From Lawsonibacter celer (GTDB lineage Bacteria > Bacillota > Clostridia > Oscillospirales > Oscillospiraceae), in assembly GCF_014281125.1 (NCBI RefSeq), contig NZ_JACOEA010000001.1:558001-622000 (forward strand): a stretch of DNA of 64,000 bases. Direction: 5' to 3'. A program made the translations under genes and the position numbers. Shown here piece by piece: positions 7,749 to 15,751 of this stretch (its first letter is position 1; the number at the start of each line of letters is the position of its first letter). Below the pieces are notes generated by a model, which was given only the letters and a program-made list of their open reading frames with translations, searched no databases and had not been told where the DNA came from.

Positions 7749-8776
7749 GACATCTGCTCAACACCCTGTTTGTGACCTCGGAGGATATCTATCTCTCCCT
7801 GGATGGGGAAAACGTAGTGGCCAGCCGGGAAAAGCGGGAGGTGGCCCGATACCCGCTCCACACTCTGTCTGCCATTCTCTCTTTTTCCTATCCCGGCGCC
7901 TCTCCCGCCTTGATGGGGGCCTGCGCCCAGCGGGGGATCTCCCTGACCTTCTGTACGCCCTGGGGAAAATTCCTGGCTCGGGTCACCGGCGAGGCCAACG
8001 GGAACGTGCTCCTGCGCCGGGCACAGTATCGGGCGGCGGACGATCTGGCGCAGAGCTGCGCTATTGCCCGCGCTATGGTCTTCGGCAAGGTCCACAACGC
8101 CCGCTGGAGCATCGAGCGCACCTGCCGGGACCACGGCCCGCGGATGGACATTCAGCGGCTCAAGGAGGTGTCCGGCCATCTGAGGGAGCTGCTGCCCCAG
8201 CTTTTGGAATCGACCGATCTGGACTGTCTGCGGGGGTTGGAAGGGGCTGGTGCCACCGCCTATTTCGGCGTATTCGATCAACTCATATTAGGCGACCCGA
8301 CTGTTTTTCATTTTCGGACCCGCAGCCGCAGGCCGCCGCAGGACCCGGTGAACGCGCTCCTTTCTTTCGCATACAGCCTGTTATCCCACGACTGCGCCTG
8401 GGCCCTGGAGAGTGTTGGCCTGGACTCCTATGTGGGGTTCCTTCACCGGGACCGGCCGGGCCGCAGTTCCCTGGCACTGGATCTGATGGAGGAATTTCGC
8501 CCTTGTATCGCGGACCGTTTTGTGTTGACCTGTATCAACAACCGCATCTTCCAGAAGTCGGACTTTGAATACCGTGAGAATGGCGGTGTATTTCTTAGCG
8601 AAAATGGAAGGCGTGTTTTTCTCCAGCGGTGGCAGGAGCGCAAAAAAGACTTCCTGACCCATCCCTTTCTGGGCGAGAAGGTCCCGTGGGGGCTGGTCCT
8701 TTACCTGCAGGCCCTGCTTCTGGCCCGAAAGCTGAGAGGCGACCTGGATGCCTATCCGCCCTTTTTGTGGAAGTGA
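7745..8776 (+). CDS. cas1: CRISPR integrase Cas1 (type I-C)
   Basis: Cas1 with Cas2 inserts new spacers at the leader end of the array. The ATG at 7745 overlaps the cas4 stop and gives a 343-residue protein with the type I-C N-terminus MRHLLNTLFVTSEDIYLSLD. The catalytic Glu lies in the GLEGAGATAYFGVF segment (about residue 165), and the His and Asp/Glu pair in the segments SYVGFLHRDRPGRSSLALDL and MEEFRP near 235-260. Length and motifs indicate an intact integrase. Confidence 0.96.
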   Translation: MRHLLNTLFVTSEDIYLSLDGENVVASREKREVARYPLHTLSAILSFSYPGASPALMGACAQRGISLTFCTPWGKFLARVTGEANGNVLLRRAQYRAADDLAQSCAIARAMVFGKVHNARWSIERTCRDHGPRMDIQRLKEVSGHLRELLPQLLESTDLDCLRGLEGAGATAYFGVFDQLILGDPTVFHFRTRSRRPPQDPVNALLSFAYSLLSHDCAWALESVGLDSYVGFLHRDRPGRSSLALDLMEEFRPCIADRFVLTCINNRIFQKSDFEYRENGGVFLSENGRRVFLQRWQERKKDFLTHPFLGEKVPWGLVLYLQALLLARKLRGDLDAYPPFLWK

Positions 8777-8783
8777 GGACGCT

Positions 8784-9074
8784 ATGCTGGTACTGATCAC
8801 ATACGATGTCAATACGGAGGACGCTGCCGGACGCAGGCGCTTGCGGCAGATCGCCAGACAGTGCGTCAACTATGGGCAGCGTGTGCAGTGCTCGGTGTTT
8901 GAATGTCTGCTGGATACGGCCCAATGCAAAGTTCTTCAGGCCAAGCTCCTGTCCATCATGGATCCGGAACAAGACAGTCTGCGCTTTTACTATCTTGGAA
9001 AGCGATACGAGCGTAAAATCGAGCACTTTGGCTGTAAGGCCTCTTATCTGCCGGAAGAACCGCTGATCCTGTAA
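8784..9074 (+). CDS. cas2: Adaptation protein Cas2
   Basis: Cas2 is the dimeric scaffold of the Cas1-Cas2 integrase. The ATG at 8784 follows a GTGAGGAC ribosome-binding region, 7 bp after the cas1 stop, and gives 96 residues with the typical MLVLITYDVNTED first strand. The C-terminal strand ends YLPEEPLIL. It closes the operon; the array begins 162 bp downstream in the same direction. Confidence 0.95.
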   Translation: MLVLITYDVNTEDAAGRRRLRQIARQCVNYGQRVQCSVFECLLDTAQCKVLQAKLLSIMDPEQDSLRFYYLGKRYERKIEHFGCKASYLPEEPLIL

Positions 9075-9236
9075 CAGTGCGAAGGGGCAGCTGTCACATG
9101 TTTTCCGGGATGTTCGCACCAAAATGGGGCCCTTTCCTGTGGCTTAGAAAACATGTTTTTCACAAATTTTACGCAGTCGAGCTTATCTTTGTGTAGGTTC
9201 TATAAATTTGCTGGTATGTATTTGTACATATCTGCT
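9075..9236 (+). promoter_or_regulatory. CRISPR leader
   Basis: These 162 bp between the cas2 stop and the first repeat become AT-rich towards the array. The array is read on the plus strand because repeats end in ATTGAAAT and the degenerate terminal repeat is at the far end. The leader should contain the array promoter and the integration-guiding sequence. No clear -35/-10 pair stands out to me. Confidence 0.7.
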
Positions 9237-10074
9237 GTCGCTCCCCTCACGGGGAGCGTGGATTGAAATCGACCACTTAGTGAACGTTTTCACACGATAA
9301 GCGTCGCTCCCCTCACGGGGAGCGTGGATTGAAATAAGAGTCATCACGCCTTGCTTATCAAACTCAGGAGTCGCTCCCCTCACGGGGAGCGTGGATTGAA
9401 ATCTGAAGGAAGAATACCAATCTCAAATGCCTTTAAAGGTCGCTCCCCTCACGGGGAGCGTGGATTGAAATTTTTTTGTACCTAACCGTCTTACCTGGAA
9501 TCATGTCGCTCCCCTCACGGGGAGCGTGGATTGAAATAAGGTCAGTTTGGTGATTTCTCTCAGTTCCCCAAGGTCGCTCCCCTCACGGGGAGCGTGGATT
9601 GAAATCTTTCCGAGCTTATGCCCTTATCATGAATGAGTGGTCGCTCCCCTCACGGGGAGCGTGGATTGAAATAGCTCACCTCGGATAAAGCCGTGCCATC
9701 TCGTCCGTCGCTCCCCTCACGGGGAGCGTGGATTGAAATTTGATATATTGGTTCCCACTGACACCACTTGATGTCGCTCCCCTCACGGGGAGCGTGGATT
9801 GAAATGTCTACATAGATGCCTACCAGGCGCAAACCGTTTGTCGCTCCCCTCACGGGGAGCGTGGATTGAAATAGATACTCCAGTGTGGTCTTGTCGCTGG
9901 ACTTCAGTCGCTCCCCTCACGGGGAGCGTGGATTGAAATTCATATTTCAGGGCGTTAAGCATGGTCTCCAGCTGTCGCTCCCCTCACGGGGAGCGTGGAT
10001 TGAAATATCTTGAAACTGGGACGGAAGCTGTATGACTGCATGTCGCTCCCCTCACGGGGAGTGTGGATCGAATT
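9237..10074 (+). CRISPR. Type I-C CRISPR array: 13 repeats, 12 spacers
   Basis: The 33-bp repeat begins GTCGCTCCCC, continues TCACGGGGAG and ends CGTGGATTGAAAT; CGCTCCCC and GGGGAGCG form its hairpin. Repeats start at 9237, 9303, 9370, 9439, 9505, 9573, 9640, 9707, 9773, 9840, 9907, 9974 and 10042. Spacers are 33-36 bp. The first twelve repeats are identical. The last (10042-10074) carries three changes (positions 21, 28 and 32), as expected for the oldest, leader-distal repeat. No spacer visibly matches another part of this window. Identical repeats and an intact cas1-cas2-cas4 set suggest a recently active array. Confidence 0.99.
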
Positions 10075-10390
10075 TAGTCACCCTCGAACATGAGGTGTAG
10101 GACTGGTTATCCGGCAGCAAGTGTTTCTCTGCAGTACTGTACTGGTTGAGACGGCCACGGCTCCTCAGAAGGGAGGTGATACAGAGGCCGGTGAAAAATA
10201 TCTGCACTGTGGTCTGGGTGATGTGCACATCTGCTCGCTGCTTGATATACTTATATGGCACTGAGTAGCCCATGTGCTCCACACTAATGTGGTAGCTGCA
10301 CTGGGCTGTGGCCATCGCCCAGGCAGTTAACTCGAAGCTTAGTTACAGTCGTAAGGGGCAAAAATGCTTACCTGCTGGTGCGGGACTCCA
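10075..10390 (-). pseudogene. Relic of an IS21-family transposase (istA C-terminal part)
   Basis: The minus-strand translation contains SVPYKYIKQRADVHITQTTV and then GRLNQYSTAEKHLLPDNQSY. This is the pattern of the C-terminal domain of IS21 IstA (YSVPYEYI..., then N-Q-Y-S-T...M-P-x-H-Q-x-Y). Upstream, FELTAWAMATAQCSYHISV matches the preceding IstA segment but is cut off by an in-frame TAA. No istB, no terminal repeats and no N-terminal domain are present. The frame runs straight into the last CRISPR repeat, so the array's distal end abuts old transposon DNA. The remaining 100 bp before the patatin terminator show nothing recognisable. Confidence 0.75.
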
Positions 10391-10418
10391 TAAAAAGTCA
10401 AAATTTCAGGAAAAAATA

Positions 10419-10448
10419 GAGACACTTACGAATTTTCGCAGGTGTCTC
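10419..10448 (-). terminator. Terminator of the patatin gene
   Basis: On the minus strand GAGACACCTGCGAA folds onto TTCGTAAGTGTCTC, followed by TATTTTTT, about 55 bp after the patatin stop. It is a clear intrinsic terminator. Confidence 0.85.
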
Positions 10449-10503
10449 CATGTCGATGTATAAAATCGGTTTTATTGTTCCCCTCTGCGGGGGCCGGTTC
10501 CGG

Positions 10504-11361
10504 TCAGCTCTCTCTTTCATTGGATGATTCCAGAAAACCGGCAATTTTGGCGGCATCCTGATAGCCATAGCCATACAGGCGCTCCATCGCCATCTCATTG
10601 CGGGTCAGCGTGGACATGCCGTCAATATCCGCCGGGGCAAGGAGCAGCGCCTTTCCTTCCGCCTCCAGCCGTTTCAATTCCGACACAGCCTCGTTGTAGC
10701 GAATGTGCCGCTGCTTCAGACTCTCCAGGGCCTTGGGGTAGCGGCGCAGGGCGCGCTGGGCCACGCGCATGGGCTTCTGGGGACCGCGCACAAAATCCCG
10801 GGGGCGGGTCAGCAGCACCACAATCCTGTCGCAGCCGTCCGACAGCGCTTTCCTATAGGGCACAGGATCGGCCACGCCCCCATCAAAATAGGGGATACCG
10901 TCGATCTCATAGGGCTTGCAGGCGATGGGAAGCGCGCAGGACGCCTTAACGATCTCATATCCGTCCTTACGGGTATCGGATTTGGTAAAGTAGTGGGGCG
11001 CTCCGGTCAGGCCGTTGGTCGCCACCACCACATATTGGGCAGGAGAGGCCAAAAACGCCTCATAGTCCACCGGGTCTTCCCCATCCGAATTGCTCAGCGC
11101 TGAATAAATGTAATCCAGGTCCAGATAGGAGCCTTTTCGGAGAAAGTTGCTCCAGCTCATATAGTCCCGCCGGCCGGCATAGTCCACATAAAAGCGTTTG
11201 TTTCGTCCACGTTGCCCTGCCAGATAGGACATCATATTGGCGCTGCCGGCGGAAACGCCTATGCAGTAATCAAAGCGGATCTGGTGATCCAGCAGATAGT
11301 CGTAGACGCCGGCGGTATAGACGCCCCGCATCCCGCCGCCCACGTCGATGATTCCATTCAT
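10504..11361 (-). CDS. Patatin-like phospholipase (acyl hydrolase)
   Basis: The 285-residue protein has the full patatin Ser-Asp dyad set. The oxyanion glycine loop is GGGMRG (residues 8-13), the nucleophile elbow GVSAG is near 34-38 with the serine at about 36, and the DGG motif is near 160. It resembles the YjjU/RssA-like bacterial patatins, cytosolic hydrolases of lipid acyl esters, with no signal peptide or membrane segment. The ATG is preceded by AGGAGAG. It stands alone between a terminator and the cca gene. Its substrate cannot be told from sequence. Confidence 0.9.
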   Translation of the reverse strand: MNGIIDVGGGMRGVYTAGVYDYLLDHQIRFDYCIGVSAGSANMMSYLAGQRGRNKRFYVDYAGRRDYMSWSNFLRKGSYLDLDYIYSALSNSDGEDPVDYEAFLASPAQYVVVATNGLTGAPHYFTKSDTRKDGYEIVKASCALPIACKPYEIDGIPYFDGGVADPVPYRKALSDGCDRIVVLLTRPRDFVRGPQKPMRVAQRALRRYPKALESLKQRHIRYNEAVSELKRLEAEGKALLLAPADIDGMSTLTRNEMAMERLYGYGYQDAAKIAGFLESSNERES

Positions 11362-11435
11362 GACCGACTCTCCTGTCTTGCTCAGAATAATAGTATATGA
11401 TAGCCGCTTTTTCCGCGCGTGTCAAGCGGCAAGGG

Positions 11436-12656
11436 CTACACGTCCAGTCCGGCCAGAACGCTCAGAAGCCGGGCACGGTCGTTGGGCAGAACGCCGTCCA
11501 TCACCTGCTCCAGGAGCAGATCGAGGACGCGCCCGACTGCCGGCCCCTGGGCAATCCCCGCCGCAGTCACATCCCGGCCGTCCACCGCGAGCATTTCCCG
11601 GGAAAAACACTGTCCCTCCTCTAAAATAGCGGCCACGCGCGCCGACACCTCGTCGACGCGCTTCTCTTCCGCTTGCGTCTCCGCCGCTCCTCTCTGCACC
11701 GCAAGCAGCAGCCGCAGCTTTCCCAGCCCCAGCTCCTTCAGCCAGCGGCGCAGCACCTTGTCCTCCGGTTCCAGCCGGACATGACTCAGGGCCGTGAGCT
11801 GACTGACCAAGCGGGCGGTCTCCGCATCAAACCGCAGTCGGTCTAAAAGCCCCCGCACGTCCGCGTCTTTCTCCAGTCCGAAGAGCAGAAGGGTCAGCCG
11901 TACCGGCAATTCGGGCGCTGACCGCTCCAAGGCCCGCACCGTCCGCCCCCACAGCTCCGGCGCGAATACCACGCTGCAGAATTCCCGCCAAACTGCGCAC
12001 AGCACATCTCCGTACTCCAGGAGCACCCGCCCTACGGCTCTCCCCAGAAGCAGCTTCCTCAGCTCCTCCTGAATCCGCTCCGCCGCCACGCAGGCGAGGC
12101 GACCGCTGCTGTGTCGAACGCTCCCGGCGGTCTCCTCCTCCATCCGGAAGTCCAGCACTGAGGCAAAACGCAGAGCGCGCAGCACCCGCAGTCCATCCTC
12201 CTGAAACCGCAGGTTTGGCACGCCCACGCATCGTATGATGTGGTTTTTGATATCCGCCTGTCCCCCAAAGGGGTCTCGCATCCCGCCGGAGGCATCCATG
12301 GCTATGGCGTTCATGGTAAAATCCCTCCGGGCCAAGTCCTCCTCCAGCCGGCTGACAAAGCGCACCTGGTCCGGCCTGCGGCCATCGGAATATGCACCGT
12401 CCACACGAAACGTGGTGATCTCATAGGGCATGCCGTCCTCCAGAACTGTGATTGTGCCATGCCTGCGCCCAGTAAACCGCACACGCGCACTGTCAAAGCA
12501 CTGCGCAGCTTCCTCCGGCCGGGCAGCCGTGCAGATATCCCAGTCATGGGGCGCCGCGCCGCGCAGGATATCCCGTACACAGCCCCCTACAAAATAGGCC
12601 TCAAAGCCCGCCGCGTTCAGCCGTTCCAGCACGCGGAGAGCGCCTTTCGGCGCCAT
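11436..12656 (-). CDS. cca: tRNA CCA-adding nucleotidyltransferase
   Basis: This enzyme adds or repairs the 3' CCA of tRNAs. The class II nucleotidyltransferase head is clear: GFEAYFVGGCVRD near residue 15, DWDICT (metal-binding aspartates) near 37, RRHGTITV near 62, then RRDFTMNAIA and the EDGLRVLRALRFAS helix near 155-170. A poly(A)-polymerase-type RNA-binding domain and a C-terminal tail follow, about 406 residues in all. I chose the ATG at 12656; a nearby GTG four codons upstream is possible. A poly(A) polymerase role cannot be excluded because the two families share the head domain. Most tRNA genes in this window encode CCA, so repair is the likely task. Confidence 0.92.
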   Translation of the reverse strand: MAPKGALRVLERLNAAGFEAYFVGGCVRDILRGAAPHDWDICTAARPEEAAQCFDSARVRFTGRRHGTITVLEDGMPYEITTFRVDGAYSDGRRPDQVRFVSRLEEDLARRDFTMNAIAMDASGGMRDPFGGQADIKNHIIRCVGVPNLRFQEDGLRVLRALRFASVLDFRMEEETAGSVRHSSGRLACVAAERIQEELRKLLLGRAVGRVLLEYGDVLCAVWREFCSVVFAPELWGRTVRALERSAPELPVRLTLLLFGLEKDADVRGLLDRLRFDAETARLVSQLTALSHVRLEPEDKVLRRWLKELGLGKLRLLLAVQRGAAETQAEEKRVDEVSARVAAILEEGQCFSREMLAVDGRDVTAAGIAQGPAVGRVLDLLLEQVMDGVLPNDRARLLSVLAGLDV

Positions 12657-12803
12657 GTTTCTCACCCTGCCGCCCCCCCTTTTCCTTTTCTCTTTATAGT
12701 ATAGCACAATTTTTTCGCCAGAACACGTTTTCCAGGCGGTTCCTGTTCGATGGACTCAGGAAAGGTCTGCATATTCTGAACCGCCTTTTTCTGCAAAATG
12801 CCA

Positions 12804-12847
12804 ATCAGACGGGTGGACCGCCCCATAAAACGGTCCGCCCGTCTGAT
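12804..12847 (-). terminator. Terminator of the sigma/anti-sigma operon
   Basis: A 17-bp stem with one mismatch (arms beginning ATCAGACGGG and ending CCCGTCTGAT) lies 66 bp past the stop of the 12913-14148 gene. It separates that operon from cca. Confidence 0.7.
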
Positions 12848-12912
12848 CGCCTCCGGCTTGGGGAATTACAGTTTTTAAATGCCGCCAAGGCGGAGGGCAC
12901 ATGCCCATACCT

Positions 12913-14148
12913 TCAGGTATCACTTCCTTCCATTGCGGGGAAAGTGTACTTAGTATCGCCAATGGTAATGGACTCTGCCGCACCCAAATCAAACGCCTGC
13001 TCCGGCACAAACTGATAGATCTGCATCCCGTCCCATATGGCATCTGAATCCGCATCCTCCGATGCCACCCAGACTCCGGCATAGACCCGGGGCATTTTCT
13101 CAATCAATACCGAGCTTCCGTCCCTGTAATTCAGAACCGCCCCCTGCAGAACTTCGTTGACACTTACACTCCAGCTGCCGCAGAACATCCGCCTGACCAG
13201 AACGCCCTCCAGCTCCGGAATCACTGGCAGGTCAGAGGCCTTTTCCAAATCCAGCAGCAGGCCGGCATTGGATGCGTCTGCCCAATCTTCCAATGTGGGG
13301 GTCTCAAGCGCCACCTCAATATACCCCGCGCAGATTGTAATCCGGTTGATCCTGCCCTCCGACGTATAGTCTGGGATATCGGGCATTCCGGGGCGCGAGC
13401 CCCAGGCCGCTTCAAACTGGGCCCTGGTGTTTTTAACGGCCACATCTGCCGGACAGCTGAGCATCAGGCTGTCTGTCACCGGGATCGCAACCGTACCGTA
13501 TGCGGACGACTCCTTTAGGTTGTGCGTCAGGGTCAGCGTTAGTTCGATTTGTTCCACCTCTTTGAGGGCTCCCCCATGCACATACACTTTAACCAGTGCC
13601 GTCTGGGTCTCCGGGTCATAGCCAGTCTGTTCTGTGTGGTAGGTGCATCCCAGGCCCACGGGAGAAGTCCCACCCAGATCCCACTCATACTGTGGGGAGT
13701 CGTTCCCGGCCAGGACTGCGGCAACCTCCTCCGGGACCGGCGAAGCCGCGATATAGGCATAGAGCTGCTCTCCGGAGCACATGGTGGCCAGAAGCGCTGC
13801 CTGTCTCTCCTGCTGCACCCCGTCCATCCTTTCTATGTCGCCATATTCTCTCCACTCTGCAATAGGTGTCTCCTGTGAAATGCCCATATCCTCTCTGGCC
13901 GTATCCCACAACGAGGCTACAAGCGCAAACACTGTTAAGCAGCAGAGAGATACAATGACAGCCGCAGCCAGCAGGATCCGGAAAAGAGGTCTGCGGGTAC
14001 GTGCCCGCACCATCGGCTCCTTTTGTCTCTGCTTCCATTTGCCCATAGTCAACTCCTTGATTCTAGAGGCGGAGAGCGGAGTGTCATCATACAATTCCAC
14101 GCCCTCCTCCACATATCCGTCCAGCAAATCGGAGATATTGCGTTTCAT
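12913..14148 (-). CDS. Putative membrane-bound anti-sigma factor with large extracellular domain
   Basis: The ATG at 14148 overlaps the stop of the ECF sigma gene (ATGA), so the two are translationally coupled. The 411-residue product has a cytoplasmic N-terminus of about 55 residues, a basic stretch (VRARTRRPLF), one membrane segment (ILLAAAVIVSLCCLTVFALV, about 59-78) and an extracellular part of about 330 residues. This is the organisation of anti-sigma factors of the DUF4179/DUF5643 type in Clostridia. It should hold its partner sigma inactive until an envelope signal is sensed; the signal is unknown. A longer in-frame extension upstream overlaps the sigma gene and is not credible. Confidence 0.75.
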   Translation of the reverse strand: MKRNISDLLDGYVEEGVELYDDTPLSASRIKELTMGKWKQRQKEPMVRARTRRPLFRILLAAAVIVSLCCLTVFALVASLWDTAREDMGISQETPIAEWREYGDIERMDGVQQERQAALLATMCSGEQLYAYIAASPVPEEVAAVLAGNDSPQYEWDLGGTSPVGLGCTYHTEQTGYDPETQTALVKVYVHGGALKEVEQIELTLTLTHNLKESSAYGTVAIPVTDSLMLSCPADVAVKNTRAQFEAAWGSRPGMPDIPDYTSEGRINRITICAGYIEVALETPTLEDWADASNAGLLLDLEKASDLPVIPELEGVLVRRMFCGSWSVSVNEVLQGAVLNYRDGSSVLIEKMPRVYAGVWVASEDADSDAIWDGMQIYQFVPEQAFDLGAAESITIGDTKYTFPAMEGSDT

Positions 14149-14729
14149 GTGTCCGCTCCTTCTCTCGTCAATTTTTCTTTTAATTTCATCCGACCCCGTC
14201 TCAGCTTGGTTTTCACTGTGGATTCGTTCAGGGCCATGGTGCGTGAAATCTCCTGTACCGACTGCGCGTAATAGTAGTGGCGGAGAAATACCTCCCGATC
14301 TTCCTCCGGTAAGGAGTCCACCGCCTGTCGGACCAACCGGCGCTCTTCGCCGCGCTCCACATCCTCTGTAGGGTCGCTCATCCCCGGGATATCCAACACG
14401 ACTTCTTCCAAAGGGATTGCCCGGCCAATTTGCCGCAGTTTGTTTTTGGCCTTGTTTCGGGCTACCGCCCCGAGCCAGCCTTTTACATGGCCGTCCTCCA
14501 GATCTGCCGACTGAGTCCATGCGGCCAGAAACACATCGGAAACCACTTCCTCCGCATCCTCCGGCGACATGGCCCCCCGAAGGATATTCCACACGACAAC
14601 AGACACATAGGATACGTAAAGCTCCATAAGAGCGCTGAGCCCGGAGGGATCGCCGGCCTTTAGCTTTTGTAATATGGTCGCTTCTCTCATAAACGGCCCC
14701 CAACTTTCCTGAAAGCTGCTTTCACTCAT
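14145..14729 (-). CDS. ECF-type RNA polymerase sigma factor
   Basis: The 194-residue protein contains the region 2 helix (SPEDAEEVVSDVFLAAW, about 55-71), a conserved KGWLGAVARNKAKNKLR stretch at the end of region 2, and a region 4 helix-turn-helix (SVQEISRTMALNESTVKTKL near 155-175). It directs polymerase to a small stress regulon, normally including its own operon. The start is uncertain: ATG at 14729, or ATG at 14690 (MREATILQK) which has GGGGG upstream. It is coupled to the anti-sigma gene. Confidence 0.9.
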   Translation of the reverse strand: MSESSFQESWGPFMREATILQKLKAGDPSGLSALMELYVSYVSVVVWNILRGAMSPEDAEEVVSDVFLAAWTQSADLEDGHVKGWLGAVARNKAKNKLRQIGRAIPLEEVVLDIPGMSDPTEDVERGEERRLVRQAVDSLPEEDREVFLRHYYYAQSVQEISRTMALNESTVKTKLRRGRMKLKEKLTREGADT

Positions 14730-15057
14730 AATATCACACCCGGAACACCCCAGGTTTCATCCATGGAATACAATTTCTGCACAGCGCATCCCCGCAGGCC
14801 CCAAAATGTACTTTGCCCGGACAGGCGAAATTCCCTGCGGAATCTATAAAAAGCACCACACCCGACAGGGTGTGGTGCTTTTTATGGCCTGTGCAAACAC
14901 TATAGATGCGGCAAGAACTGAGTCCCACACGGTGGGGCGACGTCTCTGCGCCGTACAGGCGGTTTTGCCGGAGGCGAAACCCTTGGCGCAGTGCGAATTC
15001 ACTTCGCCCGAGCATGGGAATCACCGAAGGGTGGAGGCGGCCAAAGGCCGCCGGAAC
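14730..15057. other. Gene-poor stretch between the ECF sigma operon and the tRNA cluster
   Basis: Apart from a strong hairpin at 14848-14883, I see no convincing gene. A 96-codon minus-strand frame (14734-15024) is open, but it contains the terminator and has no good ribosome-binding site. Its peptide (SAGNFACPGKVHFGACGDAL) resembles short hypothetical frames that I recall recurring beside terminators in gut Clostridia, which would make this an intergenic repeat rather than a gene. That recollection is not evidence. Confidence 0.35.
14848..14883. terminator. Bidirectional 16-bp terminator hairpin
   Basis: AAAAAGCACCACACCC pairs perfectly with GGGTGTGGTGCTTTTT around GACA. A-run and T-run flanks allow termination in both directions. 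On the minus strand it lies upstream of the ECF sigma gene and would stop read-through from the tRNA cluster. Confidence 0.85.
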
Positions 15058-15099
15058 CCAAAAAGAAAGACACGCTTTTCAGCGTGTCTTTCTTTTTGG
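15058..15099 (-). terminator. Terminator of the tRNA cluster
   Basis: A perfect 19-bp stem (CCAAAAAGAAAGACACGCT and its complement) with a 4-nt loop begins at the CCA end of tRNA-Cys and ends in a T-rich run on the minus strand. It would end the five-tRNA transcript. Confidence 0.85.
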
Positions 15100-15170
15100 A
15101 GGCGACACCCAGACTCGAACTGGGGGTGGAGCTTTTGCAGAGCTCTGCCTTACCACTTGGCTATGTCGCC
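15097..15170 (-). tRNA. trnC: tRNA-Cys (GCA)
   Basis: The cloverleaf is complete: acceptor GGCGACA/TGTCGCC, anticodon stem GAGCT/AGCTC with loop CTGCAAA, T-loop TTCGAGT, discriminator T and encoded CCA. It is the last gene of the minus-strand cluster Val-Asp-Phe-Gly-Cys. Confidence 0.96.
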
Positions 15171-15175
15171 TTATG

Positions 15176-15207
15176 GATAACAGGAGCAAAAATTTGCTCC
15201 TGTTATC
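15176..15207. other. Perfect 15-bp hairpin between tRNA-Gly and tRNA-Cys
   Basis: GATAACAGGAGCAAA pairs perfectly with TTTGCTCCTGTTATC around AA. On the plus strand it ends in TTTT, but the tRNAs run on the minus strand, where it may be an RNA-processing or partial termination signal. Confidence 0.6.
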
Positions 15208-15213
15208 TTTTGT

Positions 15214-15289
15214 TGGAGCAGGTGACGAGGCTCGAACTCGCTACCTCCACCTTGGCAAGGTGGCGCTCTACCAGATGAGCTACACCTGC
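15214..15289 (-). tRNA. trnG: tRNA-Gly (GCC)
   Basis: Acceptor GCAGGTG/CACCTGC, anticodon stem CCACC/GGTGG with loop TTGCCAA, T-loop TTCGAGC, discriminator T and encoded CCA. It is the fourth gene of the cluster. Confidence 0.96.
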
Positions 15290-15354
15290 ATCTCAGTATG
15301 CCACTCTATGCACACTGCAACGCAATGTTTCCTGCTGTGCTGAAAAGGCGGCCT

Positions 15355-15382
15355 CCGGAGGATACCCGCGGGTATCCTCCGG
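15355..15382. other. Perfect 13-bp hairpin between tRNA-Phe and tRNA-Gly
   Basis: CCGGAGGATACCC and GGGTATCCTCCGG flank GC. It is the second strong palindrome between tRNA genes of this cluster. No T-run follows on the minus strand, so a processing role is as likely as termination. Confidence 0.55.
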
Positions 15383-15387
15383 GACCT

Positions 15388-15463
<76 letters not shown>

Positions 15464-15466
15464 AAA

Positions 15467-15543
<77 letters not shown>

Positions 15544-15582
15544 AAACACGGTAGGGGGATCGTAAAAGACCGCATAGGCGGC

Positions 15583-15658
15583 TGGTGGGAACAACAGGGC
15601 TCGAACCTGTGACATCATGCTTGTAAGGCATGCGCTCTCCCAGCTGAGCTATGCTCCC
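15583..15658 (-). tRNA. trnV: tRNA-Val (TAC)
   Basis: Acceptor GGGAGCA/TGTTCCC with a G-T pair, anticodon stem ATGCC/GGCAT-type with loop CTTACAA giving TAC, T-loop TTCGAGC, discriminator A and encoded CCA. It is first in the minus-strand cluster. Confidence 0.95.
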
Positions 15659-15751
15659 TTGTCTGCGGCTCATGGTCGAGCAGCGAAGATTATTATACTA
15701 AAGCCGCCCCATGTTGTCAACACCAAAAATGAATTTTCCCTTATTTTTTCC

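Noticed and set aside
9183..9853. Short minus-strand frames inside the CRISPR array
   Set aside because: They are made of translated repeats (ISIHAPREGSD repeated) and are artefacts of the array.
9270..10041. Self-targeting by array spacers within this window
   Set aside because: Reading all 12 spacers against the window by eye, I found no match. A computed search of the whole genome would be decisive.
14734..15024. A 96-codon hypothetical protein
   Set aside because: The frame runs through a perfect terminator hairpin and has no convincing ribosome-binding site.
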